From NCBI GenBank assembly GCA_016192075.1, contig JACPUU010000004.1, forward strand, positions 62,001-126,000: DNA of 64,000 bases, in the 5' to 3' direction. The stretch's first letter is position 1. The number at the start of each line of letters is the position of its first letter. This DNA comes from Bacteroidota bacterium. GTDB taxonomy: Bacteria > Bacteroidota > Bacteroidia > Flavobacteriales_D > Crocinitomicaceae. The translations under genes were made by a program, and so were the position numbers. The notes beneath the pieces were generated by a model, which was not told the DNA's origin, made no database searches, and saw nothing but the letters and a program-made list of their open reading frames with translations. This document shows, piece by piece, positions 7,840 to 16,451 of the stretch.

Positions 7840-10151
7840 AATTAACACTTGTCACACTTTGGGTTTTAGTGTATGCCCAAACAGGCATCGGTCAGAATTT
7901 TGCTGAATTTTTGAAAGCAGTTCCGGCAGATCGTGCTGCAGATGATCAGTTCGGTTATTCGGTAGACATTGATGGTAATTACGCCATTGTAGGTGCTTAC
8001 AGTGATAATTTCGGCGCATCTGAAAATCACGGATCGGTTTATATCTACAAACGAAATGGAATTAATGATTGGGTAGAACATCAGAAATTAATTCCGGCTG
8101 ACCAGGAAGATTATGATCGTTTTGGCTGGTCAGTTGCTATTGATGGTGATTATGCCATCGTGGGTGCTTACCGTGAAGATGAAGATGCTGCGGGCGCTAA
8201 TTCTCTTTCAAATGCGGGGTCGGCTTATATTTTTGAAAATGACGGATTGGGCAATTGGGTGCAGGTAGAAAAAATAGTGGCGTCTGACCGGGAGGTGGAT
8301 GATGAGTTTGGCTGGTCGGTTGCAATCAGCGGTACAACGGCTATTGTTGGTGCACGTGCAGAAGATCATAACGCAGGCGGTACCAATTATATTTACAGTG
8401 CCGGATCGGTTTATATTTTTGACAGAGATGGTATAGGCGACTGGACACAATCTCAAAAAATTTGTGCGGCAGACCGTGCAGCAGACATTAATTTTCCGGG
8501 TGGTTATAGCGGAGAAGATTTGGGTGATCAGTTTGGCTGGGCCGTTGGCATATCCGGCGATTACCTGGTTGTGGGCGCGCTCCATCATGATTACGCTGTG
8601 GTTTCACCACCATCAGGAGTATTGTGGAGTTCAGGCGCAGCGTATGTTTTTGAACGCAATGCCGGGGTTTGGAACCAGGTAAAAAAATTACAGAATTTTG
8701 ACCGGGAAGACTGGGACCGTTTTGGGTGCGCTGTTGCCATTGATACCAATGTGATTGTAATTGGTGCCTATTCTGAAGATGAAGAAGAAGATGGTGTAAG
8801 CAATGAACTGACCAATCCCGGGTCAGCCTATTTGTTTGAACGCAATATGGCCGGCAACTGGCTGCCAGCACAAAAAATTGTTCCGGCAGATCGCAATTCC
8901 GGTGATCATTTTGGATACGCCTTTGCGTTAGAAGATACTCTTTTGGTTATAGGTACCCATTCAGACAATCACGATGAATTTGGAGCGGCTTACCTGGAAG
9001 ATGCCGGGTCAGCATACATCTTTGAAAAAAATGCGGGCACGTGGTCACAAATGCAAAAAATAGATGCGTCTGACAGGGCTGAATACGATGAGTTTGGAAT
9101 CAGTGTTGGCCTGTCAGGGTACACCATTTTAATTGGCGCATTTTTGCAGGATACAGATGCATCAGGTACCAACCTGATGGCAGATGCCGGTGCTGCTTAT
9201 TTTTTCTCCAATCAAAACTGCCCGGTTTTAATTACCAATCAAACCATTGATTTATGTTATGGAGAAAGTTTAACCGTTGGCTCCAACACCTACACCATTG
9301 CCGGGTCGTATTCTGATTTATTGGTTTCAGCAGAAGGATGTGACAGCACCGTGAATACGACGCTGACATTTCAACCGGAAATTTCCTCGTCATCAGATGC
9401 ATCGGTTTGTTACGGGGCAGGCATGACTATTGGCGGAACGTATTATACCGTTTCTGGTTCATACCCGGTTATTTATACAGCAGTAAATGGATGTGACAGC
9501 ACCGCATACGTTAACCTCACCATTGAAAATGAAATAACAGCCACACAAACTATTTCTATTTGTTACGGTGAATCGTATACCATTGGTGTGAACACCTATT
9601 CTGTAAGTGGCGTTTATACCGATGTGATTACGGCGACTAATTTTTGTGACAGTATAGTGACTACCAATTTAACGGTTCAATTACCGGTCAATGTTGCCCT
9701 GAACCAGGATTTGAATTACCTCACCGCACAAGCTGCCGGCGCCATTTACCAATGGATTAATTGTACAACAGGTCTGCCAATTTCCGCAGCAAACGGACAG
9801 GTATTTGCTGCACCAACCACAGGTTCATACGCGGTTATTGTAACAGAAAATGGCTGTACTGATACATCTGCCTGCGTATATGTTGATGTGATTAATGCCG
9901 GAATTTCATCGAACGAAATCAGCGGCGTTGAAATTTATCCAAACCCAAACAATGGAAATTTTGTGATTAAAATGGATGCTGAATTGTTGGCAAATTCAAA
10001 AGTGACCTGCATGAATTCTGTTGGAGAAGAAATTGTTTTGGTAACAAATCAGCAAGGATTCACTACCTCTGAAACACTTGCATCGGGTGTTTATTTTCTG
10101 ATGATTTCGAATGAGTGGGGTATTTCAACACAGAAAATTGTTGTGCGCTGA
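7836..10151 (+). CDS. Large secreted FG-GAP propeller protein with T9SS sorting domain
   Basis: 771 residues. The N-terminus (TLVTLWVLVYAQTGIG) is a signal peptide. Residues about 20-460 contain seven FG-GAP-type units with the recurring pattern DxFGxSVAIxGDxAIVGA followed by GSAYIFExxxxGxW. These form an integrin-alpha-like calcium-binding propeller. Residues about 465-640 hold three roughly 60-residue repeats, each with a CYGES/CYGAG start and a GCDST or FCDSI end. The protein ends in a type A sorting domain (VEIYPNPNNGNFVI...STQKIVVR). The start codon overlaps the stop of the CotH gene by 4 bp, so the two are co-translated. The likely role is surface adhesion or matrix binding, by inference from architecture. 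Confidence 0.88.
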   Translation: MKLTLVTLWVLVYAQTGIGQNFAEFLKAVPADRAADDQFGYSVDIDGNYAIVGAYSDNFGASENHGSVYIYKRNGINDWVEHQKLIPADQEDYDRFGWSVAIDGDYAIVGAYREDEDAAGANSLSNAGSAYIFENDGLGNWVQVEKIVASDREVDDEFGWSVAISGTTAIVGARAEDHNAGGTNYIYSAGSVYIFDRDGIGDWTQSQKICAADRAADINFPGGYSGEDLGDQFGWAVGISGDYLVVGALHHDYAVVSPPSGVLWSSGAAYVFERNAGVWNQVKKLQNFDREDWDRFGCAVAIDTNVIVIGAYSEDEEEDGVSNELTNPGSAYLFERNMAGNWLPAQKIVPADRNSGDHFGYAFALEDTLLVIGTHSDNHDEFGAAYLEDAGSAYIFEKNAGTWSQMQKIDASDRAEYDEFGISVGLSGYTILIGAFLQDTDASGTNLMADAGAAYFFSNQNCPVLITNQTIDLCYGESLTVGSNTYTIAGSYSDLLVSAEGCDSTVNTTLTFQPEISSSSDASVCYGAGMTIGGTYYTVSGSYPVIYTAVNGCDSTAYVNLTIENEITATQTISICYGESYTIGVNTYSVSGVYTDVITATNFCDSIVTTNLTVQLPVNVALNQDLNYLTAQAAGAIYQWINCTTGLPISAANGQVFAAPTTGSYAVIVTENGCTDTSACVYVDVINAGISSNEISGVEIYPNPNNGNFVIKMDAELLANSKVTCMNSVGEEIVLVTNQQGFTTSETLASGVYFLMISNEWGISTQKIVVR

Positions 10152-10233
10152 TCCCGGAGTTATCTGAGAAGGATAAATTTGCCACCAGGAAGTTGTTTAA
10201 AAACAGAACTTACCGGATGTTGACTTAGGAGGG

Positions 10234-10290
10234 TTTCTTCGCTCCGTGACCCTTGTCTTTCTGAGCGCAGTGTAACGGAGCGAAGAAACT
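10234..10290. repeat. Inverted repeat with 15-bp perfect arms
   Basis: GTTTCTTCGCTCCGT at 10234-10248 is the exact reverse complement of ACGGAGCGAAGAAAC at 10276-10290, with a loop of about 27 bases containing CTTTCTGAGCGCAGTG. It lies just downstream of the FG-GAP gene and has no adjacent T-run. It looks like one of the short palindromic intergenic elements of this genome rather than a terminator. The rest of 10152-10460 holds only short frames that I judge non-coding. Confidence 0.7.
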
Positions 10291-10463
10291 TCCGCTAAAA
10301 ATTAAACAGCGTCTAAGACACAAGCTTACACAACGTAAAGTTGGTTCTTTCTTTGCAATCGTAAAGCTTCGCAATTTGTGCTTTTGTCCTCGTGGCAAAA
10401 AATAAAAACAGACAAGTGCCTGCCAATTGAAAGAATCCCAATGCACGTACAATTTTAAATTCT

Positions 10464-10493
10464 TTTGCATCTTTCAAATCTTTCCTATCTTTG
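10464..10493 (+). promoter_or_regulatory. Bacteroidetes-type promoter for the cobalamin operon
   Basis: TTTG at 10464-10467, an 18-bp spacer, then TATCTTTG at 10486-10493, a full match to the TAnnTTTG -7 consensus. The predicted start of transcription (about 10500) falls immediately upstream of the riboswitch P1 stem. Confidence 0.65.
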
Positions 10494-10506
10494 TCGCTGA
10501 ATTTTG

Positions 10507-10706
10507 GTTCGTGACAATTTACCGTCATGATTAAAATGGGAATCCGGTGATCAGTAAACGTTTGTATGTTTAATTGAAATTCCGGAACTGTACCCGCAGC
10601 TGTAAGCTTTCAAAGCGCTGAGCAAAAACCACTGCCGTATCTCCAAAAACGGCGGGAAGGGTTCAACGTAAGAAGCAAGTCAGAAGACCTGCCAGTATTC
10701 ACGAAT
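10507..10706 (+). ncRNA. Cobalamin (B12) riboswitch
   Basis: The conserved blocks appear in order: AATGGGAATCCGGTG, then CCGGAACTGTACCCGCAGC and TGTAAG, CACTGCCG, CGGGAAGG and finally AGTCAGAAGACCTGCC. The closing stem P1 is formed by TTCGTGA at 10508-10514 and TCACGAA at 10699-10705. Just downstream, TGTCTG and CAGACA (about 10717-10735) can form a hairpin that may belong to the expression platform. Adenosyl- or methylcobalamin binding should turn the downstream genes off. This fits the B12-uptake gene set that follows and fixes the function of the operon. Confidence 0.95.
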
Positions 10707-10868
10707 AAACAAGCTTGTCTGCTTTGTGCAGACAAACAGGCTTTCGGGATAAAAGCCGCGTTTAGTAGATGTGCCTTGGGCTCATGTTCTATTGCGTCAT
10801 TTTATTCCTTTTATTTTTTAATCCTCCAATGCAGGTGCTGCGGAGATAACTCTTAAATTTTTAAAAGG

Positions 10869-11867
10869 ATGAAAAAAATTTTTCTTTTGTCAAGCGCATT
10901 GATTGTTGCGTTTCAGGTACAATCACAACACGCCACGTTTGAAAATCCAGCTCTGACAGCAGAGTCAGCCTGGTATGGGCAAGACCAGGTAACAGACGGT
11001 GATACCATTTACACCAGCGGTGATTTTAACTTTGAAAACAATTACAATTCCGGCTGGGGATCATTTGCCGGTTGGGCCGTTTCCAATGTAACCGACAATA
11101 CCACGCCGGGCTGGACCAATCAATACAGTGCGGTTACCGGCAGCGGTGAAAGCAGTTCATCGCAGTATGCTGTTTGTTACGCTTCCAGCTGGGAAGAGCA
11201 CCGGTTGTTTAATTCATTGGCCGGGGCTGAAATGCTGCAGGGTTTTTACATCACCAACACTACCTATGCCTATTATGCTATGCTGAACGGAGATGATTTT
11301 ACCAAACCGTTTGGTGCTGATACCAATGCACAGGGTATGGTTGATGGAACCAATGGTGAAGACTGGTTTTTACTCACTATTTATGGCCTGGATGAAGACT
11401 CGCTTTATACCGGAGATTCAGTCAACTTTTATTTGGCTGATTTTCGTTTTTCAAATGATGCAGATGACTACATTGTAGACCAGTGGACTTATGTAGACCT
11501 GAGTGTTCTGGGGCCGGTAAAGGGACTTGATTTTGTGCTTTCATCAACCGATACAACCGGTGGATTTGGTATGAACAATCCGGCTTATTTTGCCATGGAC
11601 AATTTGTTTGGTGCGTATGCTGGTATTGATGCCCTAATGGCTGATCAGCTTGAGGTGTATCCTAACCCTACAACCGGATTGCTGAATATTCAGATTCCGC
11701 AAAATGCACAGGTTATGATTCATAACAGCAACGGAAAACTGATGCACGAGGAGTTCTCTTCAGAAAAGGTTCTTCAGCTTGATTTGAGCGCTTATGAAAA
11801 CGGCATTTATTTTATAACGTCCATTTCAGACGGTGTTGTGCTGAATCAAAAAGTGATTAAACATTAA
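10869..11867 (+). CDS. DUF4465 secreted protein of the B12 operon, T9SS cargo
   Basis: First gene after the riboswitch, 332 residues. It has a signal peptide (KIFLLSSALIVAFQVQSQ), then a DUF4465 domain (about 20-250: ATFENPALTAESAW, FENNYNSGWGSFAGWAVSN, a TTYAYYAMLNGDD segment, WTYVDLSVLGPVKGLDF). A type A T9SS tail follows (LEVYPNPTTGLLNIQ...NQKVIKH). DUF4465 proteins recur in B12-riboswitch loci of Bacteroidota, and some surface proteins of such loci bind corrinoids directly. A cobalamin-binding or capture role at the cell surface is therefore the best inference. Use of a T9SS tail instead of a lipoprotein anchor is notable. The next gene starts 7 bp after the stop. Confidence 0.88.
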   Translation: MKKIFLLSSALIVAFQVQSQHATFENPALTAESAWYGQDQVTDGDTIYTSGDFNFENNYNSGWGSFAGWAVSNVTDNTTPGWTNQYSAVTGSGESSSSQYAVCYASSWEEHRLFNSLAGAEMLQGFYITNTTYAYYAMLNGDDFTKPFGADTNAQGMVDGTNGEDWFLLTIYGLDEDSLYTGDSVNFYLADFRFSNDADDYIVDQWTYVDLSVLGPVKGLDFVLSSTDTTGGFGMNNPAYFAMDNLFGAYAGIDALMADQLEVYPNPTTGLLNIQIPQNAQVMIHNSNGKLMHEEFSSEKVLQLDLSAYENGIYFITSISDGVVLNQKVIKH

Positions 11868-11873
11868 TACACA

Positions 11874-13919
11874 ATGCTACCAGGACACGAAGGCAAGAAT
11901 TGCGAAGCCTCGCGATCACAAAGAAGGTCCTATCAACTTCTTTGCGCCTTCGTGTCATTGTGGCTGTTTAACACGTATGCATTCGCCCAGCGTGATTCAT
12001 CGCGGTTGCTGAATCCGGTACCTGTTTTTACGCAGACTGATTCTGTCTTGCGTATATCAGTGATTAATTCAGCCATTCCGCATTACATTTTAAACGAGGA
12101 AAAACTTGCTGGTTTGGCTGTGACGGATATTGGTGCCGCCATGAAATTTATTCCCGGCATGCAGCTGAAAGATTACGGTGGCATAGGTGGCATCAAAACG
12201 GTCTCTTTCCGCAGCCTTGGGTCAACACATACCGGCGTAACCGTTGATGGAATCAGGGTGTCTAACGTACAAAGCGGTTCCATTAATTTAAGCTCGTTTG
12301 AAATTTTTGGGGTGAATGAACTTGGATTTACATCCGGTCAGACAGAAGAAACGAATGTGTCTGCATCCGCTTATCTTCAGGCAAATTCCATTGCCATTAA
12401 ATCACAACTTGCCAAACAACCTGAAAAATTGAAATGGCGTTTGTATTCTGCGGCATCCACTATTTCGGCATTTGAACAAGGCGCATTGATCAGCACACCT
12501 CTGAGCAAAAATCTGTTTTTCGGTTTTCAGGCTATGACCAAATCAGGTCAGGGAGATTATTCATTTGTCTACGAACCTGCTGGTATTGACACTGCTCAGC
12601 GGCGTGCCAATTCGGCTCTTTTTAATTACAAACTGCGTTCAGTGGTGGGTGTAAATCTGAAAAATTCGCAGACTCTTTTCAGTTTCAGTTATTCTAACAA
12701 CGAGCAGGAATTGCCCGGCGCCATTATTCTTTACAATGCGTCCAACGATCAGAAATTGTGGAATGAAGATTTACGTTTTTCAGTGCTGCATGACCAGCGG
12801 TTAAAGAATTGGAAACTGCAGCTGAATGCCTTTTATCAATCTGCTTACCTGCGGTATTTTGATCCTGATTTTTTGAATCTGCAGGGGTTTATTGATAATT
12901 CGTACCTACAGCAGAATGAAGGTACCGGCGCCATGATCAAACGTTATTTTTTGAAAAACAGGGCCTTGTTTTTTTCAGGGACAGATGCCATTTTTTCACA
13001 ATTGACTGGCTCAAATCTGCCTGGCAATCCTGAACGAATTGAAAGTAATTCTGTTCTTGGATTGAATGTGTTTTTCAAATCACTGAAACTGGAATCAAAT
13101 ATAACGCTGCAGGCGGTCTCAGATAAATTGGGGCTAACAGATACATTGATTGAAAAAAAATTCCTGCAGGCTTCGCCGTTTTTGTCGCTTTGCTGGATGC
13201 CGTTCAGGACTGAAGCATTCAGAATCCGGTCTTTTTATAAACGGGCATTTACGCTGCCCACGTTTAATGACCTCTACTATAATTTTATTGGAAATACCAA
13301 CCTGAATCCTGAACGGGCGCATCTTTTCAACGTGGGAATCAGTTACGGAAAAACAATCAGAAACTGGGTGGGTGAATTTTCTGCTGATGGATTTTACAAC
13401 CGCATCCAGGATAAAATTGTAGCCATTCCAACCAAAGATTTATTTAACTGGAGCATGCAAAACATTGGAGAAATTCAGGCGACGGGTATTGATGCCGGCT
13501 TTTTGATTTCGTACCGGAAAAAAGATTGGAAAATGACCGTAAATGGTTCGTATACATTTAACCTGTCGTTGGATATTACAGATTCTGAAAGCACCACCTT
13601 TGAGAAGCAAATTCCGTATACCCCATTTCATTCGGGAACCGCCGGTCTGGCACTTTCGTACAAAGAATTTTGTTTGAACCTGAATGGGTTTTATTCCGGT
13701 TTCCGGTATTCACTGAATGAAAATATTTATGCCAATTACCTGGCGCCGTTTACAGATCTTTCAGTTAATCTTTCCAAACAAATTACGTTTGCAAAAGTGT
13801 ATAAGTTGAAATTGGGATTGGCCGCTATGAACCTGTTGAATAAAAACTATGAGGTGATTCGCAGTTTTCCAATGCCAGGCAGGTATTATCAATTCATCTT
13901 AAATCTTAATTTCAGATGA
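11874..13919 (+). CDS. TonB-dependent outer-membrane receptor, probable cobalamin transporter (BtuB-like)
   Basis: 681 residues. A plug domain (about 60-170: NEEKLAGLAVTDIGAAMKFIPG, GIKTVSFRSLGSTHTGVTVDGIRVSN) precedes a large beta-barrel ending in the aromatic-terminated strand QFILNLNFR. The barrel contains a typical NDLYYNFIGNTNLNPERA segment and the fold is that of small-molecule TonB receptors. The riboswitch context makes B12 or another corrinoid the likely ligand. An N-terminal signaling or carboxypeptidase-like extension is absent. Residues about 4-35 are encoded by an 11-bp-armed inverted repeat (11884-11956), so the hydrophobic part of the signal peptide (LLCAFVSLWLFNTYAFA) derives from repeat DNA. 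The stop codon overlaps the ATG of a 78-codon frame created by a downstream tandem duplication. Confidence 0.9.
   Translation: MLPGHEGKNCEASRSQRRSYQLLCAFVSLWLFNTYAFAQRDSSRLLNPVPVFTQTDSVLRISVINSAIPHYILNEEKLAGLAVTDIGAAMKFIPGMQLKDYGGIGGIKTVSFRSLGSTHTGVTVDGIRVSNVQSGSINLSSFEIFGVNELGFTSGQTEETNVSASAYLQANSIAIKSQLAKQPEKLKWRLYSAASTISAFEQGALISTPLSKNLFFGFQAMTKSGQGDYSFVYEPAGIDTAQRRANSALFNYKLRSVVGVNLKNSQTLFSFSYSNNEQELPGAIILYNASNDQKLWNEDLRFSVLHDQRLKNWKLQLNAFYQSAYLRYFDPDFLNLQGFIDNSYLQQNEGTGAMIKRYFLKNRALFFSGTDAIFSQLTGSNLPGNPERIESNSVLGLNVFFKSLKLESNITLQAVSDKLGLTDTLIEKKFLQASPFLSLCWMPFRTEAFRIRSFYKRAFTLPTFNDLYYNFIGNTNLNPERAHLFNVGISYGKTIRNWVGEFSADGFYNRIQDKIVAIPTKDLFNWSMQNIGEIQATGIDAGFLISYRKKDWKMTVNGSYTFNLSLDITDSESTTFEKQIPYTPFHSGTAGLALSYKEFCLNLNGFYSGFRYSLNENIYANYLAPFTDLSVNLSKQITFAKVYKLKLGLAAMNLLNKNYEVIRSFPMPGRYYQFILNLNFR
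11884..11956. repeat. Palindromic element inside the BtuB-like signal-peptide region
   Basis: GACACGAAGGC at 11884-11894 and GCCTTCGTGTC at 11946-11956 are perfect 11-bp inverted arms around about 51 bases. The flanking GTGTCATTGTGG resembles the widespread Bacteroidota intergenic repeat reading CTTCGTGTCTTTGTGG. Here it is in frame in the receptor gene. Confidence 0.65.
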
Positions 13920-14120
13920 AACGGGGAATGGGTAAAAGGGCCAAATATTTTTTTCGGATTCGATTCCGGAGTTCCAAGGATTGCCCGCAAATCAGCGCAG
14001 ATTCAGGTTCGCAGATTTTCGCAGATTTGGTTTTGAGTAGCTATTTGCATCTGCGATCATCGGCGTGGTTTTTCAGCGACATCTGCGGGAAAATTAGTGC
14101 GCAGCGAATCAAAATCAAAC
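13888..14120 (+). repeat. 233-bp tandem direct repeat, copy 1
   Basis: This copy spans the last codons and stop of the TonB receptor gene and a stretch rich in CGCAGATT and CATCTGCG motifs, a dispersed-repeat type also seen near 29970-30180. It is followed immediately by copy 2, with 7 mismatches in 233 positions by direct comparison. The frame 13916-14152 (78 codons, ATGA-coupled to the receptor stop) is a by-product of the duplication. Its last codons (QFTLNLNFR) are a second copy of the receptor C-terminus. Confidence 0.9.
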
Positions 14121-14353
14121 ATCAATTCACCTTAAATCTTAATTTCAGATGAAACGGGGAATGGGTAAAAGGGCTAAAGATTTTTTTCGGATTCGATTCA
14201 GGAGTTCCAAGGATTGCTCGCAAATCAGCGCAGATTCAGGTTCGCAGATTTTCGCAGATTTGGTTTTGAGTCGCTATTTGCATCTGCGATCATCGGCGTG
14301 GTTTTTCAGCGACATCTGCGGGAAAATTAGTGCGCAGAGAATCAAAATCAAAC
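14121..14353 (+). repeat. 233-bp tandem direct repeat, copy 2
   Basis: Second copy, about 97% identical to 13888-14120. It carries a duplicate of the receptor 3' end, including the ATGA stop/start overlap at 14149-14152, and ends just before the hydrophobic signal segment of the BtuG-like gene (AACAATCGCCCG at 14351). The unit boundary is marked by ATCAAAATCAAAC at the end of both copies. Confidence 0.9.
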
Positions 14354-15414
14354 AATCGCCCGTAGTTCTGGTGGCATTTATGGCGCTGGTTTTTGTTTCC
14401 TGTACAAAAGATGATCCACCAACGCCGCCCGAATCTCCAGGCAAATATGAAAACGGTTTATTGGTTCTAAACGAGGGCTTATTTCAGCAAAATAATTCGT
14501 CGGTTTGTTTTTATGATCTGGAAAATCACCAGGTCTACACACAGGCCTTTTTGACTGAAAACGGAAGAGGTTTGGGTGACACCGGAAACGATTTTGAAAA
14601 GTATACGCTCAATGGAAAAGCGTACATTCTTATTGCGGTGGATGTTTCAAGCCAGGTTGAAATTATAGAGGCTAATACACTTAAAAGCGTTGCGCAAATT
14701 CCTTTATTTGATGGTGCCTCAGCGCGTGAACCCCGGCAGGTCGAAGTTTATGGAAGCACTGCTTTTGTCTGTAGTTTTGATGGAACCGTTTCGGTCATTG
14801 ATCTGAACACAAATATGATCACAGCTACTCTTCCGGTAGGTGCCAATCCGGATGGTTTGGTTCAGGTTGGCAACAGGCTGTATGTTGCAAATTCCGGCGG
14901 ATTAAATTTTCCGGTGTATGACTCTACAATGATGGTCATTAACATGGATTCAAAACAAGTGATTGATACGTTTGAAACGCGCATTAATTCTTCGGCAATG
15001 ATTCTGGATTCACAAAATGAAATTTACCAGGTGTCATCCGGAAATTATGCAAATATTGGTCCTGCACTAATACGCATTAATACAAATTCCAACACGGTTG
15101 TGCAGCAGTTTGATGTACCTGTTGATGCCGTGACACAGGTTGGTGACTGGCTTTATTATTACGATTCAGAAGCAAATGCCGTACGGCGGTTTAACATGAT
15201 TGCTGAAAGTTTTGAAGGTGTGAACCTAATTGATGCTTCGGGTTTTGAGACTTTTTATGGCATGCAGTATATACCTGAAATGGCTCTGATTTTTTGTTGT
15301 GATGCTGAAGGCTATGTGAACTCGTCTACTATTCGTGCTTACAGTCCGTCCGGTGTTTTTCAATTTGAATTTACGGCAGAGCTGAATGCCAAAAAACTAA
15401 TTTACAATGAGTAG
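14149..15414 (+). CDS. BtuG-like seven-bladed propeller lipoprotein, N-terminus altered by repeat insertion
   Basis: From residue about 69 this is a normal lipoprotein: PVVLVAFMALVFVSC with Cys85, then an acidic and Pro-rich linker and a YncE/DUF5074-type beta-propeller (YENGLLVLNEGLF, VSVIDLNTNMITATLPVGANPDGLV, RLYVANSGG, ALIRINTNSNTVVQQF). BtuG of Bacteroides is a surface propeller lipoprotein that captures B12 and partners BtuB; position in this operon supports the same role. Residues 1-68 are encoded by repeat copy 2 and are not a signal sequence. No ATG lies close upstream of the hydrophobic segment, apart from one inside it (near 14380). Either a non-ATG start within the repeat is used, or the long prefix impairs export. 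The start given is the ATGA-coupled ATG. Confidence 0.8.
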   Translation: MKRGMGKRAKDFFRIRFRSSKDCSQISADSGSQIFADLVLSRYLHLRSSAWFFSDICGKISAQRIKIKQSPVVLVAFMALVFVSCTKDDPPTPPESPGKYENGLLVLNEGLFQQNNSSVCFYDLENHQVYTQAFLTENGRGLGDTGNDFEKYTLNGKAYILIAVDVSSQVEIIEANTLKSVAQIPLFDGASAREPRQVEVYGSTAFVCSFDGTVSVIDLNTNMITATLPVGANPDGLVQVGNRLYVANSGGLNFPVYDSTMMVINMDSKQVIDTFETRINSSAMILDSQNEIYQVSSGNYANIGPALIRINTNSNTVVQQFDVPVDAVTQVGDWLYYYDSEANAVRRFNMIAESFEGVNLIDASGFETFYGMQYIPEMALIFCCDAEGYVNSSTIRAYSPSGVFQFEFTAELNAKKLIYNE

Positions 15415-16399
15415 AATTTTACTTTTGGTGTGGTGTTTTTCCGGTATGTTAAACTCCGGCATTTCACAGTATGCACCGGCAGCTGGTCAACCTGGGACCA
15501 CCGCAGTTCACAAAGATTCATCAGTCATTGTGCGCTGGGCAAATTCGGTAGAAGTGTTTCAACGGGGCGCTGCAGACATTGCCAATGGCTGGACATCATT
15601 GGCTGCGTTTGGTGATTCTACTGAGGCGTTGGGCTATGCACAGGGAATTAGTACGTCGGTTGTTTCTTTGGGTGATAGTGGTTCCATCACACTCGGTTTT
15701 CCGTTTCCGGTTATGAATGGACCAGGAGCTGATTTTGCTGTTTTCGAAAATAGTTTTTCAGACGATTACCTTGAATTTGCTTTTGTTGAGGTTAGTTCTG
15801 ACGGAATTAATTTTGTGCGTTTTCCGGCTGTATCACTGACCCCGGTGGCAGTTCAAACGGGACCATTCGGATACACCAATACTGAACTTGTTCACAACCT
15901 GGCAGGTAAATACCGGCAGGGTTATGGAACACCTTTTGACCTGGATGATCTGGCTGACTCAACCGGCATAAACCCGGATAGTATTCTTTTTGTGCGGGTA
16001 CTGGATGTGATTGGTAGTATCAGTTCACCCTATTCAACCTTTGACAGCCAGGGAAACCGAATCAATGATCCATACCCGACTGATTTTGATGCCGGAGGTT
16101 TTGACCTGGATGGAGTAGGGGTAATTAATGAGAATAATATCTATGCATCCATAGAAACAAATCAGGGAGATGCTGTGGCTCTTTTTACGGTTTATCCAAA
16201 TCCGTCAAGCGGGCAAATTCAAATCCGGGTAACGGCTGAACAATTTGACCTGAAAATTTTTGATTCAGCCGGAAGGTTGGTTTATTTCACAAATACTGCT
16301 GAACCTGGTTTTTTCGATTTGCCTGCAGAACTGGATGCCGGATTGTATTTTGTTTGTGTGAATGATTCTATACCTCAGCGCCTGGTAATTACGGAGTAG
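15407..16399 (+). CDS. Secreted surface protein of the B12 operon with T9SS sorting domain
   Basis: 330 residues, overlapping the previous gene by 8 bp and thus the last member of the riboswitch operon. It has a signal peptide (ILLLVWCFSGMLNSGISQ), then a beta-rich domain of about 200 residues (YAPAAGQPGTTAVHKDSS, FGDSTEALGYAQG, GSITLGFPFPVMNGPGADFAVFENSF, DAGGFDLDGVGVIN). It ends with a type A T9SS tail (FTVYPNPSSGQIQI...RLVITE). The PAAGQPG and GADFAVFEN signatures recur in proteins near B12 receptors in Bacteroidota; I recall the association but not a demonstrated activity. A corrinoid-binding or receptor-accessory role is inferred from the operon alone. Confidence 0.82.
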   Translation: MSRILLLVWCFSGMLNSGISQYAPAAGQPGTTAVHKDSSVIVRWANSVEVFQRGAADIANGWTSLAAFGDSTEALGYAQGISTSVVSLGDSGSITLGFPFPVMNGPGADFAVFENSFSDDYLEFAFVEVSSDGINFVRFPAVSLTPVAVQTGPFGYTNTELVHNLAGKYRQGYGTPFDLDDLADSTGINPDSILFVRVLDVIGSISSPYSTFDSQGNRINDPYPTDFDAGGFDLDGVGVINENNIYASIETNQGDAVALFTVYPNPSSGQIQIRVTAEQFDLKIFDSAGRLVYFTNTAEPGFFDLPAELDAGLYFVCVNDSIPQRLVITE

Positions 16400-16451
16400 A
16401 AGGACAAACATTCCGGCTGCTGAACATAGTCAAACGTGTGCCGGTGCTGAT

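Noticed and set aside
10225-10528. Two reverse-strand frames (81 and 71 codons) upstream of the riboswitch
   Set aside because: They overlap an inverted repeat and the operon promoter and show no domain, signal peptide or plausible start context.
13916-14152. 78-codon frame between the TonB receptor and BtuG-like genes as a real protein gene
   Set aside because: Its sequence is repeat copy 1 plus a second copy of the receptor's last codons; it is explained by the tandem duplication and has no protein-like features.
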